64,000 nucleotides of DNA, taken from NCBI RefSeq assembly GCF_003001995.1, contig NZ_PVNB01000011.1:46039-110038 (forward strand), read 5' to 3'. Within the stretch, counting starts at the first letter, position 1; each line of letters begins with the position of its first letter. Below the pieces are notes generated by a model that did not search any database, was not told the origin of the DNA, and saw only the letters and a list, made by a program, of their open reading frames with translations. The position numbers and the translations under genes are program-made. Positions 17,254 through 27,463 of the stretch are shown here, piece by piece. The DNA comes from Orenia metallireducens. GTDB lineage: Bacteria; Bacillota; Halanaerobiia; Halobacteroidales; Halobacteroidaceae.

Positions 17254-18171
17254 GTGTTAAAAGATTTCTTTGGGAAATCTAAGTATGTTACTGTTGAACG
17301 GAAGAGTAGACCTAGCAGAAGAAGCTCGGAAGTTGAAGGGTCTGGCAAAGAGGGCAGAAAAGAGATGCCAGATGACTTATGGACTAAGTGTAAAGAGTGT
17401 AAGGAGATTATTTTTAATAAGAAATTGGCTGAGAACTTAAAGGTTTGTCCAAGTTGTGGTAAGCATTTTAGATTAACTGCTACTGAAAGGATATCATTAT
17501 TGATTGATGAAGGCAAATTTGAAGAGTATGATGCTAATTTAGAAGCGATAAATCCATTAGATTTTCCTAACTATGAAGAGAAGGTGGAAAAGTATCAAAG
17601 AAAGACTGGTTTAAAGGATGCAGTTATTACTGGTATTGGCGATATAAATGGTCATACTGTCTCTTTAGCTGCACTAGATTCAAGATTTCTAATGGGAAGT
17701 ATGAACTCAGTTGTTGGTGAGAAGCTTACCCGTGCTATTGAAAGGGCTATTGACCAAGAGTTGCCTTTAATTATTGTTGCTGGTGGCGGTGGTGGTGCTA
17801 GAATGTATGAAGGAATGCTTTCTTTGATGCAGATGGCAAAAACCAGTGTTGCTTTAAAGCAGCTTGAGCAAGCAGGGCAATTATTTATATCTATTTTAAC
17901 TGATCCAACTTACGGTGGGATTTCAGCTAGTTTTGCTTCCTTAGGTGATATCAATATTGCTGAGCCAGGAGCAAAGATTGGTTTTGCTGGACCTAGAGTT
18001 ATTAAACAGACTATTAATAAAGATTTACCAGCAGGATTTCAAACTGCAGAGTTCTTATTAAAGTATGGAATGATCGATAAGGTTGTTAAAAGATCTGAAC
18101 TTAAACATACATTAGGAAAAATATTAGATATCCATCAAATGGGTAGTATGAGAGGTGAAAGAGATGCCTAG
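17254..18171 (+). CDS. accD: Acetyl-CoA carboxylase carboxyltransferase subunit beta
   Basis: 305 residues. A zinc ribbon with Cys46, Cys49, Cys65 and Cys68 precedes the crotonase-fold carboxyltransferase domain ([35 protein letters not shown]). With AccA it transfers carboxyl from biotin to acetyl-CoA, committing carbon to fatty acids. The start is GTG at 17254 after GAGGTGAAG. The residues before the zinc ribbon (about 1-40) are basic and variable, as in relatives. It overlaps accA. Biotin carboxylase and BCCP genes are not in the window. Confidence 0.96.
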   Translation: MLKDFFGKSKYVTVERKSRPSRRSSEVEGSGKEGRKEMPDDLWTKCKECKEIIFNKKLAENLKVCPSCGKHFRLTATERISLLIDEGKFEEYDANLEAINPLDFPNYEEKVEKYQRKTGLKDAVITGIGDINGHTVSLAALDSRFLMGSMNSVVGEKLTRAIERAIDQELPLIIVAGGGGGARMYEGMLSLMQMAKTSVALKQLEQAGQLFISILTDPTYGGISASFASLGDINIAEPGAKIGFAGPRVIKQTINKDLPAGFQTAEFLLKYGMIDKVVKRSELKHTLGKILDIHQMGSMRGERDA

Positions 18172-19147
18172 TAATTACTTGGATTTTGAAAAACCTCTTG
18201 TTGAATTAGAAGAAAAGGTGAATGAACTAAAGAGCTTTATGGAAGAGAAAGAGATTGATTTAACTGAAGAGATAGAGCGTTTGAATAAAAGGGCTAAGGT
18301 TTTACAAGAGGAGATATTTTCAAATTTAGAGCCATGGCAAATTTTACAGATAGCTCGTCATCCAGAAAGACCTACAACTTTGGATTATATTGAGTTAGTT
18401 TGTGATGAATTTATCGAACTACATGGTGATAGACAGTTTAGTGATGATAAAGCTCTAATTGGTGGAATTGGAAGGATAGGAGACGTTCCAGTAACAATTA
18501 TAGGACACCAAAAAGGAAAGACTACTAAGGACAATATTGAACGTAACTTTGGGATGGCTCATCCTGAAGGCTATAGAAAGGCATTAAGATTGATGAAACA
18601 AGCCGATAAGTTCAATCGTCCTATTATTGCTTTAATCAATACACCTGGAGCTTATCCAGGTGTTGGTGCAGAAGAGCGAGGACAAGCTGAAGCTATTGCC
18701 AGAAATATGATGGAGATGGCAGGTATTAAAGTACCTATTATCGTTGTAATCATTGGTGAAGGTGGTAGTGGTGGTGCTTTAGGTATAGGTGTAGGAGATA
18801 GAGTATTAATGTTAGAGTATACCTATTATTCTGTATGTTCGCCAGAGGCCTGTGCTGCGATTTTATGGAAAGATGCTAAAGAAGCAGAGACTGCTGCTAA
18901 GGCTTTAAAGATTACTGCTAAGGATTTGATGGAGTTAGAGATTGTTGATGGGATTGTTTCTGAACCTCCTGGAGGTGCCCACAAAGACTATCAGCTTAGT
19001 GCTCAGCTGTTAAGAGATGAAATTCTAAAAGAGATTAATAAATTAAATGAATTAAGTCCTGAAGAGTTGTTAAAGCAAAGGTACAATAAGTTTAGAAAGA
19101 TGGGGCAAATTAAAGAAGAGAGTGAGAAGATATTAAGTGAGTTATAG
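18164..19147 (+). CDS. accA: Acetyl-CoA carboxylase carboxyltransferase subunit alpha
   Basis: About 327 residues. A helical N-terminus leads into the crotonase-fold core with [52 protein letters not shown] and [13 protein letters not shown], all AccA signatures. Partner of AccD. The ATG at 18164 is chosen over GTG 18155 because GAGAGGTG sits six bases upstream. The first 8 bases overlap the end of accD. Confidence 0.96.
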   Translation: MPSNYLDFEKPLVELEEKVNELKSFMEEKEIDLTEEIERLNKRAKVLQEEIFSNLEPWQILQIARHPERPTTLDYIELVCDEFIELHGDRQFSDDKALIGGIGRIGDVPVTIIGHQKGKTTKDNIERNFGMAHPEGYRKALRLMKQADKFNRPIIALINTPGAYPGVGAEERGQAEAIARNMMEMAGIKVPIIVVIIGEGGSGGALGIGVGDRVLMLEYTYYSVCSPEACAAILWKDAKEAETAAKALKITAKDLMELEIVDGIVSEPPGGAHKDYQLSAQLLRDEILKEINKLNELSPEELLKQRYNKFRKMGQIKEESEKILSEL

Positions 19148-19179
19148 ATTAATTTAAAAAGGCAAGGGGGAGTATATTA

Positions 19180-20187
19180 ATGAAGAAGATTGCTGTACTA
19201 ACTAGTGGAGGTGATGCACCAGGCATGAATGCTGCTGTTAGAGCAGTGGTTAGAAAGGCTATTCATGCTGGTGTAGAAGTTGTTGGTGTTAATAGGGGTT
19301 ATGCTGGTGTTATTGAAGGTGATTTTATTAAGTTAGATAAGAATTCTGTTAGTGATATTATTGATCGTGGTGGAACTTTCTTGCGTTCTGCACGTTGTGA
19401 TGAGTTTAGAACTCCAGAAGGTAGAGCTAAAGGTGCTGAGCAATTAAGAAAGGAAGGAATTGAAGGTCTAATAGTTATTGGTGGTGATGGTTCTTTTACA
19501 GGGGCTACATTATTAACTAATGAAACTGGAATTAAAACAGTTGGTGTTCCTGCCACAATCGATAATGATATTGCTTGTACCGATGATTCTATTGGCTATG
19601 ATACTGCTATGAATACTATTATTGATGCAATTACTAAAATTCGTGATACTGCTAGTTCCCATGAAAGAGCTTTTGTTATTGAGGCTATGGGAAGACATGC
19701 TGGTTTCTTAACTTTAGCAGCAGGGCTAGCTGGTGGTGCTGAAGCTATCTTAGTACCAGAGATGAAGTTTAATATTGATGAGGTTTGTAATAATATTCAA
19801 GCTGGCTATGAAGCAGGTAAGATTCATGCAATTATCTTAGTGGCTGAAGGTGTAGAGATTGAAGGTCAAGAATTTACTACTAATAGAGATGTTAATCAAA
19901 GTAATGCCTTTATTATAGGTAAAGAACTTAATGAAAGAACTGGATTTGAAACTAGAGTTTCTATCCTAGGACATATTCAACGTGGAGGTGCTCCAACTGG
20001 TAGAGATAGATTGCTAGCAAGTAGATTAGGTGCTGCTGCTGTTGATGCGCTATTAGCTGGAGAGACTAATAAGATGGTTGGATTAGTACATAATAGAATA
20101 AATATTGCTGAGATTAAAGATGCAATTGAAGGCAATAAGGAGTTTGATGAAGAGTTATATCAATTAGCTAATATTTTATCTATATAG
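19180..20187 (+). CDS. pfkA: ATP-dependent 6-phosphofructokinase
   Basis: 335 residues. The N-terminal nucleotide loop is [13 protein letters not shown]. The GGDGS motif falls at 101-105 with glycine at 104, the residue that marks ATP rather than pyrophosphate dependence. The catalytic TIDND is near 126-130 and MGRHAGFL follows. It phosphorylates fructose 6-phosphate, the committed step of glycolysis, and is followed by pyk as in Bacillus. The ribosome site is AAGGGGGAG. The last codons belong to a short direct repeat that reappears before pyk. Confidence 0.97.
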   Translation: MKKIAVLTSGGDAPGMNAAVRAVVRKAIHAGVEVVGVNRGYAGVIEGDFIKLDKNSVSDIIDRGGTFLRSARCDEFRTPEGRAKGAEQLRKEGIEGLIVIGGDGSFTGATLLTNETGIKTVGVPATIDNDIACTDDSIGYDTAMNTIIDAITKIRDTASSHERAFVIEAMGRHAGFLTLAAGLAGGAEAILVPEMKFNIDEVCNNIQAGYEAGKIHAIILVAEGVEIEGQEFTTNRDVNQSNAFIIGKELNERTGFETRVSILGHIQRGGAPTGRDRLLASRLGAAAVDALLAGETNKMVGLVHNRINIAEIKDAIEGNKEFDEELYQLANILSI

Positions 20188-20272
20188 TTCAAATCAATTT
20201 TGAGGAGAAATTTGATTTTGAATTATATAATAGTTAATATTTTATCTATATATTTAAATTAATTTTGAGGAG
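20169..20272 (+). repeat. Direct repeat duplicating the pfkA end and ribosome-site region ahead of pyk
   Basis: The 39 bases at 20169-20207 recur at 20235-20272 with few changes, each unit ending in TTTTGAGGAG. The first copy contains the pfkA stop codon; the second provides the pyk ribosome site. It looks like a local tandem duplication of about 66 bases. Confidence 0.75.
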
Positions 20273-20281
20273 GAGTAAGTA

Positions 20282-21703
20282 ATGAGAAGAACTAAAATTG
20301 TATGTACTATTGGACCTGCAAGTGAATCTAAGGAGAAGTTATCCCAATTAATGGATGCAGGGATGAATGTAGCACGACTTAATTTTTCACATGGTGATTT
20401 TGAGGAGCATGGTGCTAGAGTAAAGAATATTAGAGAATTATCTAAAGAGAAAGGTATACCAGTTGCAATCCTTTTAGATACTAAAGGACCTGAAATTAGA
20501 ACTGGTGCTTTAAAGACTGGTAATGAGAAGGTTACTTTAGAGAAGGGTCAAGAGTTTGTGTTGACTACAGAAGATATATTAGGAGATACAACTAAGACTT
20601 CAGTTACATATAAAGACTTACCTAAAGATATGAAAGCTGGAGATACAATCTTAATCGATGATGGTTTGATTGGATTAAAGGTTAAAGAGACTACTGATAC
20701 AGATGTTATTTGTGAAGTAGTTAATGGAGGTAAGTTAGGTGGTAGAAAGGGAGTTAACTTACCAGGTGTATCTGTTAACTTACCTGCAATCACTGAAAAG
20801 GATATAGCTGATATCGAATTTGGTATCGAGCAAGGAGTAGACTTTATTGCAGCTTCTTTTGTTCGTAAGGCTTCTGATGTATTAGCAATTAAAGAGATTT
20901 TAGATAAGCATGATGCTAATATTAAGATTATTCCTAAGATTGAGAATCAAGAGGGTGTAGAAAACCTTGATGAAATCTTAGAAGTAGCTGATGGTTTAAT
21001 GGTTGCTCGTGGTGACTTAGGTGTAGAGATTCCACCTGAAAATGTTCCTGCAGCTCAAAAACAGATGATCAGAAAGTGTAATAAAGCTGGTAAACCAGTT
21101 ATTACTGCTACTCAAATGTTAGATTCTATGCAAAAGAATCCTCGTCCTACTAGAGCAGAAGCAAGTGACGTAGCGAATGCTATCTATGATGGTACAGATG
21201 CTACAATGCTTTCTGGTGAGACAGCTGCTGGAGATTATCCAGTTGAATCTGTAGCAACTATGGCTAGAATTGCTGTAGAAACAGAAAAGCAATTAGAGTA
21301 TGCTAGATTAATGGATAGAGATGTTTTAGAATCAAGAAATACTATCACTGACTCTATCAGTCATGCTACTTGCAAGAGTGCTTATGAGTTGGATGCATCT
21401 GCTATTATTACTACTACTCAATCTGGATACACTGCAAGAATGGTATCTAAATACAGACCAGAAACACCAGTTGTTGCAGTTACTCCTGATCAGAAAGTAT
21501 TCAATCAATTAATCTTATCTTGGGGAGTTAAGCCTATCTTAGCTGATATTACTGATTCAACTGATGAGATGATTAAAGATTCTATGAATGCAGCTGTAGA
21601 AGCTGGATATGTTCAAAAAGATGATGTAGTTGTAATTACAGCAGGTACTCCTGTATCTGAGCCTGGTACAACAAACTTATTAAAAGTAGAGGTTGTTAAA
21701 TAA
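20282..21703 (+). CDS. pyk: Pyruvate kinase
   Basis: 473 residues, glycolytic ATP-forming enzyme. It has [21 protein letters not shown], the active-site lysine in [26 protein letters not shown] and [13 protein letters not shown], then the C-terminal allosteric domain. It lacks the extra PEP-utiliser-like C-terminal domain found in Bacillus pyruvate kinases. Cotranscription with pfkA is likely, and a strong terminator follows. Confidence 0.97.
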   Translation: MRRTKIVCTIGPASESKEKLSQLMDAGMNVARLNFSHGDFEEHGARVKNIRELSKEKGIPVAILLDTKGPEIRTGALKTGNEKVTLEKGQEFVLTTEDILGDTTKTSVTYKDLPKDMKAGDTILIDDGLIGLKVKETTDTDVICEVVNGGKLGGRKGVNLPGVSVNLPAITEKDIADIEFGIEQGVDFIAASFVRKASDVLAIKEILDKHDANIKIIPKIENQEGVENLDEILEVADGLMVARGDLGVEIPPENVPAAQKQMIRKCNKAGKPVITATQMLDSMQKNPRPTRAEASDVANAIYDGTDATMLSGETAAGDYPVESVATMARIAVETEKQLEYARLMDRDVLESRNTITDSISHATCKSAYELDASAIITTTQSGYTARMVSKYRPETPVVAVTPDQKVFNQLILSWGVKPILADITDSTDEMIKDSMNAAVEAGYVQKDDVVVITAGTPVSEPGTTNLLKVEVVK

Positions 21704-21737
21704 TAAAGATTAATAAGTAAAGAATAAAAAGATTAAT

Positions 21738-21782
21738 AAAAAAAGTGTAAGGCCTTGAGATTAAGGCCTTACACTTTTTTTA
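21738..21782 (+). terminator. Terminator after pyk
   Basis: A perfect 16-bp stem (21741-21756 with 21763-21778), 6-base loop and a T run. The A-rich 5' flank means it could also work in reverse. Confidence 0.93.
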
Positions 21783-22017
21783 TTGCCATTTATTCTTCAT
21801 CTTATGATAAGGAAGGATAATTATCGATAAGTTATAATATAATAACTTTGTTATATTTTAGAATAATATAAATATAGAAATAAGAATAAGTACATAATAG
21901 TTAATAGGCTATAAAGAAATAACAATGATTAGTAAGTGATTTTATTGGCAGCCATTTGTTGTGGTCTGGATATATCTATTATCTAGATTGAATTAATTTC
22001 CAAGGGAGGGATAGACT
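21783..22017 (+). other. Intergenic region before the chemoreceptor gene
   Basis: AT-rich, no reading frame supported. A short inverted repeat lies near 21831-21849. No clear promoter was found. Confidence 0.4.
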
Positions 22018-23279
22018 ATGAAACATTTTAATCACTCTAAAATGCTTGATATTATGAGGGGTGATATACCTAAAGAGATGATGGATAGGATGAAGGAAAA
22101 AGGTTTTAATCCCCAGAATATGATGTATGAGTTTTCTGCTGGGATTTCTAATATAGAAGATCTGACAGAAAAAGAGATTAATCATAGAAAACAGGTAGTA
22201 GATTTTAGTGAAAAGGATATTGAGCTACTAAAGGAGATGAAAGATCTATTTCATGATATTGCTGATGGGGTGGTTAATGAATTTTATGATCATATCTATG
22301 GCTTTGCTCCAATGAAAAAGATTATAGACACTCACAGTACTGTCAATAGGTTAAAGGATACTCAAAAACAGTATTTCTTAGAACTAGTAGATGGAGTAGA
22401 GGGTGGATATGGAGTAGAGTATTTTAAGCGGAGATTTGCCATAGGTAAAGTTCATGACCGAATTAAGCTAGGACCTAAGTATTATATCGGAGGATATGCT
22501 ATTTATTATAGATTTTCTCTACCTAAGATAATTGATTATTACAATAATGACTTAGATAGAGCTAGTGATGCCATAATGGCTTATTTAAAGATAACTAACT
22601 TGGATATGCAAATTGCTATGGAGACCTACATATCTTCCTTTATGGAGTTAGATACAGTAATTACTACCCTTAGTGGTGCAAGTGAGAGTATAACAGAGGT
22701 ATCCCATGACTTAGCCAATTCAACTGATGAATTAAGTACTTCCTCTAGTGAATTGACCAATAATGTAATTGATATTTCTGAACGTAGTCAAGATCAGGCT
22801 GTTCATGCACATAATGCTACAAATGAGATTAGAAGTTTAGCTTCTATGTCTGAGGAGGCTTCAGAAAAGATTGAAGTAGCTATCAATACTATTGAAAAGA
22901 TAGCTAGTCAGACAAATTTACTTGCATTAAATGCCTCAATTGAAGCAGCTAGAGCAGGTGAACATGGTAGAGGATTTGCGGTAGTGGCTCAGGAGATTAA
23001 GAATTTAGCTGAAGAATCTAGTAATGCTGTAGAGAAGATTGGTACTCTATGGTCAAAGAGGTGCAGGAGAATACTGTCAAGACTTCACAAAGGACTGTTA
23101 ATCTAATTGAAAATATTAGTGAAGCTCTAGAGAATAATGCTGCTGCTACCCAAGAGGCCAGTGCCTTTACTCAGGAGCAGTCAGCTACAATTCATGAGAT
23201 TGCTGAATCTGCTAAAGTCTTAGCTAAAACTTCTCGTGATGTCCAGGGGCTTGTAGAAAAGCTACAGGAGAAGATGTAG
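22018..23279 (+). pseudogene. Globin-coupled methyl-accepting chemotaxis protein (HemAT-like), frameshifted
   Basis: The first frame (22018-23106) has a protoglobin sensor domain up to about residue 210, including the proximal haem histidine His146 in [16 protein letters not shown], then the MCP signalling domain with the hairpin tip [20 protein letters not shown]. Near 23045-23050 the frame breaks: the rest of the MCP helix ([12 protein letters not shown] to the end at 23279) continues in another frame. One missing or two extra bases would restore one protein of about 420 residues. HemAT proteins sense oxygen and signal to CheA. This may be a true mutation or a sequencing error. Confidence 0.85.
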
Positions 23280-23292
23280 CTTTTCTGTTTTT
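23255..23292 (+). terminator. Terminator overlapping the end of the chemoreceptor gene
   Basis: An 11-bp stem (23255-23265 with 23276-23286) followed by a T-rich tail; it includes the stop codon. A second hairpin (23308-23314 with 23321-23327) follows. Confidence 0.75.
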
Positions 23293-23716
23293 GTTATTTA
23301 CAAAAAAGCTAGGGTTGAATCCCTAGCCTTTAATATTTACAGGAGATGGTTCTACGAATCTAGGCCAAAACTTTATTGGTATCTAAGTAAAGGTTAAAGC
23401 AGTGTTTTTATGGTTGACTCAAGCTTAAACTTAATCTTGAAGTGTGGAATATCTATCTATAAAGACAAATTTAAATTCAATAGAGATTCCTTTAGATATC
23501 AAGACAGAGAATAGGATCAAAGTATAAAAGATAGTGGGGCTAGTGGTAAAAAAACATGTAAATAAATTTATTTTTCTTTTATTTTAGCTTAATTTTAGTT
23601 AAAATTAGGTAGTGAAGTATTATCAAATTCAGAACTGCTAACTATCATTAAAGGCTGATTTGCTAGTAGCTACTGCTGATTGAGAATTACTTTAAATATT
23701 ATGATGAGGTGATAAG
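23293..23716 (+). other. Intergenic region before folC
   Basis: About 420 bases without a supported gene. Contains the second hairpin near 23308-23327. T-box and other riboswitch landmarks were sought and not seen. Confidence 0.4.
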
Positions 23717-25000
23717 ATGAAAGGGATAAAATATTTAGATACTTTAAATAATAGGGGAATTAGATTAGGATTGGATAGAATCAAGTTATTACTAGGTTAT
23801 CTAGATAACCCCCAAGATAAATTAGATATTATTCATGTTGCAGGGACTAATGGAAAAGGTTCAACATCAGCAATTCTAACCTCTATCTATAAAGAAGCAG
23901 GCTATAAAGTTGGTACATATACATCTCCTCATATTACTGAGTTTAATGAGAGAATTAGAATAAATAATATTAACATCAGTAATGAAGATTTAGAAGAATT
24001 GATAGAAGATATGAAGCCTGTGATTGATAGGGTGGCAGAAGAGTTAGAGCATCCTACATATTTTGAAGTTGTAACAGCTTTAGCCTTCTTATATTATTAT
24101 AGGCAAGAGGTCGATTTGTTAGTATTGGAGGTAGGCTTAGGTGGTAGATATGATGCTACTAATGCTATCAAGAGTAGTCTGGTATCTATAATCACAAATG
24201 TCAGTCTTGATCATACTGATCGCTTGGGTAATGACTTAAGAAAGATCGCTTGGGAGAAGGCTGGTGTGATTAAAGAGGGACAAGTTGTAATTACAGCTAC
24301 TGATGATGATATAGTTAAGAGAGAGATTACTAAGGTAGCTAATGAGCAGAATGCAGAGTTGATTAATATCAATGATAAATTTAATTGGACTGAGCATAGA
24401 AGTGATTTAGCTTATCAGTTATTTGATTTAGAGAGTGGGAAGAGGTCCTATAATGAATTACAACTACCTCTATTAGGTAAACATCAAATCTTAAATACGG
24501 CTACTGCTATTGGAGCAATAGAGGCTATAGAAGATAGCTACCCTCTAACTATAGATGAGATTAAAGCTGGTATCTCTAAAGTAAAATGGCCTGGTAGAGT
24601 AGAGGTTATTTCATCTAAGCCAACAATTATCCTAGATGGCGCCCATAATGTAGCTGGTGTACAGAGCCTATTAAATGTGCTGGATAAATTAGATTATCAG
24701 AATTTATTCCTAATTTTAAGTATTTTAGGGGATAAGGATGTGGAAGGAATTGTTTCTAATATTGTACCAAAGGCTACTAAGGTTATTTTAACTCAAAATA
24801 GTAGTAATAGGGTAATCGATATCGAAAGTCTAAAAGAGAAGGTGGAGAGATATAATTTTAATCTAGAGACACAATTGAAATTGGAAAAGGCAATTGAAAG
24901 TACAGTTGCTGAAGCGAAAGAGAAGGATTTGATCTTGATTAGTGGCTCTTTATATACAGTAGCAGAAGCTAGAAGTTTTTTGCTTAAAGAAAAGAAGTAG
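23717..25000 (+). CDS. folC: Folylpolyglutamate synthase / dihydrofolate synthase
   Basis: 427 residues of the Mur ligase-like FolC family. The ATP loop is HVAGTNGKGSTSA (near residues 41-53), followed by TYTSPHI, EVGLGGRYDATN, the lysine-containing EKAGVIKEG and LDGAHN. It adds glutamates to folates (and may make dihydrofolate). The start is an ATG after GAGGTGATAAG. It is followed by a terminator and then the SPOR-domain gene. Confidence 0.95.
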   Translation: MKGIKYLDTLNNRGIRLGLDRIKLLLGYLDNPQDKLDIIHVAGTNGKGSTSAILTSIYKEAGYKVGTYTSPHITEFNERIRINNINISNEDLEELIEDMKPVIDRVAEELEHPTYFEVVTALAFLYYYRQEVDLLVLEVGLGGRYDATNAIKSSLVSIITNVSLDHTDRLGNDLRKIAWEKAGVIKEGQVVITATDDDIVKREITKVANEQNAELININDKFNWTEHRSDLAYQLFDLESGKRSYNELQLPLLGKHQILNTATAIGAIEAIEDSYPLTIDEIKAGISKVKWPGRVEVISSKPTIILDGAHNVAGVQSLLNVLDKLDYQNLFLILSILGDKDVEGIVSNIVPKATKVILTQNSSNRVIDIESLKEKVERYNFNLETQLKLEKAIESTVAEAKEKDLILISGSLYTVAEARSFLLKEKK

Positions 25001-25030
25001 AGTTGATTTATCAACTCTACTTCTTTATTA
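24992..25030 (+). terminator. Terminator after folC
   Basis: A perfect 15-bp stem (24992-25006 with 25011-25025), 4-base loop, T-rich tail; it includes the folC stop codon. Confidence 0.88.
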
Positions 25031-25568
25031 TTTATGGTTTCTAATAGGAGGATATAACTTGTTGTGTTAATTAATAATTTGAATATAACCAGTGTCTCTT
25101 TATGGATATATTGTATCACCCTTTCTACTAGCATAAGATGTAATTATAATAGTTAACATGATAATCTTTACTGTGTTTAGTACTATTGTTTATTATAGAT
25201 TTGAGTTAATTCAGATACTAAAATTTATCGGTAAAATAAGTATAAAATCTTTAATATAGTAAATATTACTAGAATGAAGGAGATGAAAAACAAATATAAC
25301 TTAAATAGAATCAGACAAAAGGATCTTAGCTAAGAAATTCATATAGATTTTATTGTTGTTTTTGGAGGGTGATCTTTAATTAAATAGAGAAGATTATTAA
25401 TAAATAATAATCTCTCTGCATAGTATTTTAGTAAGTTCTTTGAATAAGTATAGTTTAATTACTTATATAATTATTTGAAGGATTAGGTCAATAAATATTA
25501 AATAGGATTATAGAGGATTTATTTTTATTAAATTTAAAAAGTATAGTAAGAAGAGAAGGGGAGGAATT
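25031..25568 (+). other. Intergenic region between folC and the SPOR protein
   Basis: About 540 bases, very AT-rich, no supported gene. An imperfect hairpin lies near 25384-25420. Nothing else recognised. Confidence 0.4.
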
Positions 25569-26084
25569 ATGAAGAGAAATAATAAGAATTTAAAATCAGG
25601 TATGTCCTTAGCAGTGATGTTAGGTTCTATGGCGATTATAGCTAGTATCTTTGGATATTTTGTCTGCAGTTGGTTTTTGGATTATGTGACAGCTCCTGAA
25701 GAGAAGATTAAGTCAGTAGCTAATGATCAGATTGTAACTGAGGAAAGAATAGATGGTGATCAGAAATTGAATAATCAAAAACAAACAACTTCAGCTGAAA
25801 AGGTAGAGGAAGAAGATGTAGATAAAGAGGAAGAAAAGGCAGAGGATACAATGACAAGTCCAAATTTAGATCAGGACTTATATGTAGTACAGGTAGGTGC
25901 CTTTGCTAAAGAGTCCAATGCCCAAGGATTAGTAGATCAGTTGCAAAATAAGGGCTTTACTGCATATATTACTAGTAGAGATCCCTATAGAGTGCAGGTG
26001 GGTGCTTTTAGGACCAAGCAAGCAGCAGAAGAGTTAGGCTTAGAGCTTAAAAATTATGGTTTTCCAACTTATATTAAACATTAA
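25569..26084 (+). CDS. SPOR-domain membrane protein
   Basis: 171 residues: one N-terminal membrane segment (about 14-38), a long acidic Lys/Glu-rich linker (about 45-95), and a C-terminal SPOR domain made of two short repeats (YVVQVGAFAKESNAQGL and YRVQVGAFRTKQAAEEL). SPOR domains bind denuded glycan strands at septa, so the protein probably acts in the wall at division or sporulation sites. Ribosome site GGGGAGG. Stand-alone gene with its own terminator. Confidence 0.88.
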   Translation: MKRNNKNLKSGMSLAVMLGSMAIIASIFGYFVCSWFLDYVTAPEEKIKSVANDQIVTEERIDGDQKLNNQKQTTSAEKVEEEDVDKEEEKAEDTMTSPNLDQDLYVVQVGAFAKESNAQGLVDQLQNKGFTAYITSRDPYRVQVGAFRTKQAAEELGLELKNYGFPTYIKH

Positions 26085-26089
26085 AGTTT

Positions 26090-26119
26090 AGACCCACAAT
26101 TATTGTGGGTCTAATCATT
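26090..26119 (+). terminator. Terminator after the SPOR gene
   Basis: A perfect 10-bp stem (26090-26099 with 26103-26112), 3-base loop, T-rich tail. Confidence 0.85.
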
Positions 26120-26616
26120 TTTTGTGAAGAATTGTGATCTTGCTATCTAACTAATATTAAATTATTTCAGTAATGATAGTGGTTAATATCGAATAATGGA
26201 TATATAGCGATATTTTAACAATCAGTGACGAGTGACGTGTAACGAGTAAAAAGCTCTTTTTGTCACTCATCCTTCGGGTTCTTTGAACCCTTCGTAATGG
26301 AAAAATCCTCAATTGGATTTTTCCTATCCACTCGTTATTGTCCTAATATCTCTTTATTCTATTATTTACATTTTTTGAACTTTAGAGAAAGGATTTAATT
26401 TCAATATGATTGGTGATATAATTATATTGATAAATATTTTAATTGTCCTTTCTCTTCTAGTTTGCCTATATAACTAATATAATGCAGAGAATGGGCTTTT
26501 TTATTTATCATATAATTATTAGATTGCCTATAGTGATCTAACTTTAGGCTTGAGAATATCTATAATAAAGTTCTTACTAAATTAAGTTTGACTCTATAAG
26601 GAGGATAAGAATAATA
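26120..26616 (+). other. Intergenic region carrying a dispersed hairpin element
   Basis: About 500 bases with no gene. It contains the repeat element at 26202-26355; the remainder is AT-rich with no recognised signal. Confidence 0.5.
26202..26355 (+). repeat. Dispersed palindromic element with nested hairpins
   Basis: It starts with ATATAGCGATATTTT, then CAGTGACGAGTGAC, and ends near CACTCGTTATTG and TAATATCTC, in the same order as the reverse complement of the element at 14350-14447. Inside the loop are two extra hairpins, one with CGGGTTC/GAACCC-type arms near 26275-26300 and one with GAAAAATCC/GGATTTTTC arms near 26299-26327. Confidence 0.65.
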
Positions 26617-26973
26617 ATGAAGCTAAAAGAGGTTAAAGAGATATTATCTGCTCAAGTTATAGTAGAAGGATCTGAAGAATTAGAACTGTTAAGTGGATGT
26701 GGAGCCGATTTGATGAGTGATGTATTGGCCTTTTCTAAAGAAAACACTGTATTATTAACTGGTTTAACCAATCCACAGGTAATCAGGACTGCAGAGATGA
26801 CTGATTTATCTTTAATTATTTTTGTAAGGGGAAAACAACCACCAGTGGAGACAATAGAGCTGGCAAAAGATAGGGGTATTCCTTTGATGAGTACTGATAA
26901 GCCATTATACCAAGCTTGTGGTTTATTATATTCTGCTGGCTTAAGAGCAGAGAAATTGGCGAAATTAGAATAG
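26617..26973 (+). CDS. DRTGG-domain protein (first copy)
   Basis: 118 residues fitting the DRTGG domain fold seen in phosphotransacetylase and CBS proteins, with SGCGADLMSDVLAF near residues 26-39 and a C-terminal alternating pattern. No catalytic motif. It heads a five-gene module and is related to the fourth gene (GYASDLLSNVMA in the same place). In anaerobes such DRTGG proteins lie beside hydrogenase-like genes; their biochemical role is unknown to me. The ribosome site is AAGGAGGATAAG. Confidence 0.7.
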   Translation: MKLKEVKEILSAQVIVEGSEELELLSGCGADLMSDVLAFSKENTVLLTGLTNPQVIRTAEMTDLSLIIFVRGKQPPVETIELAKDRGIPLMSTDKPLYQACGLLYSAGLRAEKLAKLE

Positions 26974-27004
26974 AAATCAGACAAGCTATTGTGGAGGGAT
27001 TAAT

Positions 27005-27463
27005 TTGCAAAAAGATGAGATTAAGCAGGTTATTTTAGATTGTGAAGTGGAAGCTGGTGATTTCTCTGTTGGAGGGGAGGCTTCTAGCAAGTTAAAGAGT
27101 CTTCTCCATAAATTGGGTATTCCTGCCCAAACAATTCGCAAAATAGCTATTGCTACCTATGAATTAGAGATTAATATTATTATTCATACTTATGGGGGGA
27201 GTTTAAAAGCAGAGGTTACTCCTTCTGAGATTAGAGTTATTGCTTCTGATAAAGGTCCTGGAATTGCTGATTTAGAGAAGGCCTTTCAACCAGGATACTC
27301 AACAGCAAGCCAGAAAGCAAGAGAAATGGGCTTTGGAGCAGGGATGGGACTTTGTAATATTAAGCGTTATTCTGATGAATTGAATGTAGAAACGGAGGTT
27401 GGCAAAGGAACTGAGATAGAGGCAAGGATTTCTCTTAGAGAGAGTGGTGATTCCAATGAGTAA
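27005..27463 (+). CDS. Anti-sigma-factor-like HATPase (RsbW type)
   Basis: 152 residues, GHKL ATPase fold: the N-box region IATYELEINIIIHTYGG, the G1 box DKGPGIADLEKAF and the glycine-rich lid GFGAGMGLCNIKRYSDEL. This resembles RsbW/SpoIIAB anti-sigma kinases rather than a full sensor kinase, as no dimerisation domain is present. The start is TTG after GTGGAGGG. Its stop overlaps the hydrogenase-like gene, suggesting the two proteins act together. Confidence 0.8.
   Translation: MQKDEIKQVILDCEVEAGDFSVGGEASSKLKSLLHKLGIPAQTIRKIAIATYELEINIIIHTYGGSLKAEVTPSEIRVIASDKGPGIADLEKAFQPGYSTASQKAREMGFGAGMGLCNIKRYSDELNVETEVGKGTEIEARISLRESGDSNE

Noticed and set aside
24793..25134. Minus-strand frame overlapping the folC end
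   Set aside because: Shadow of folC with no ribosome site; the upstream part is AT-rich noise.
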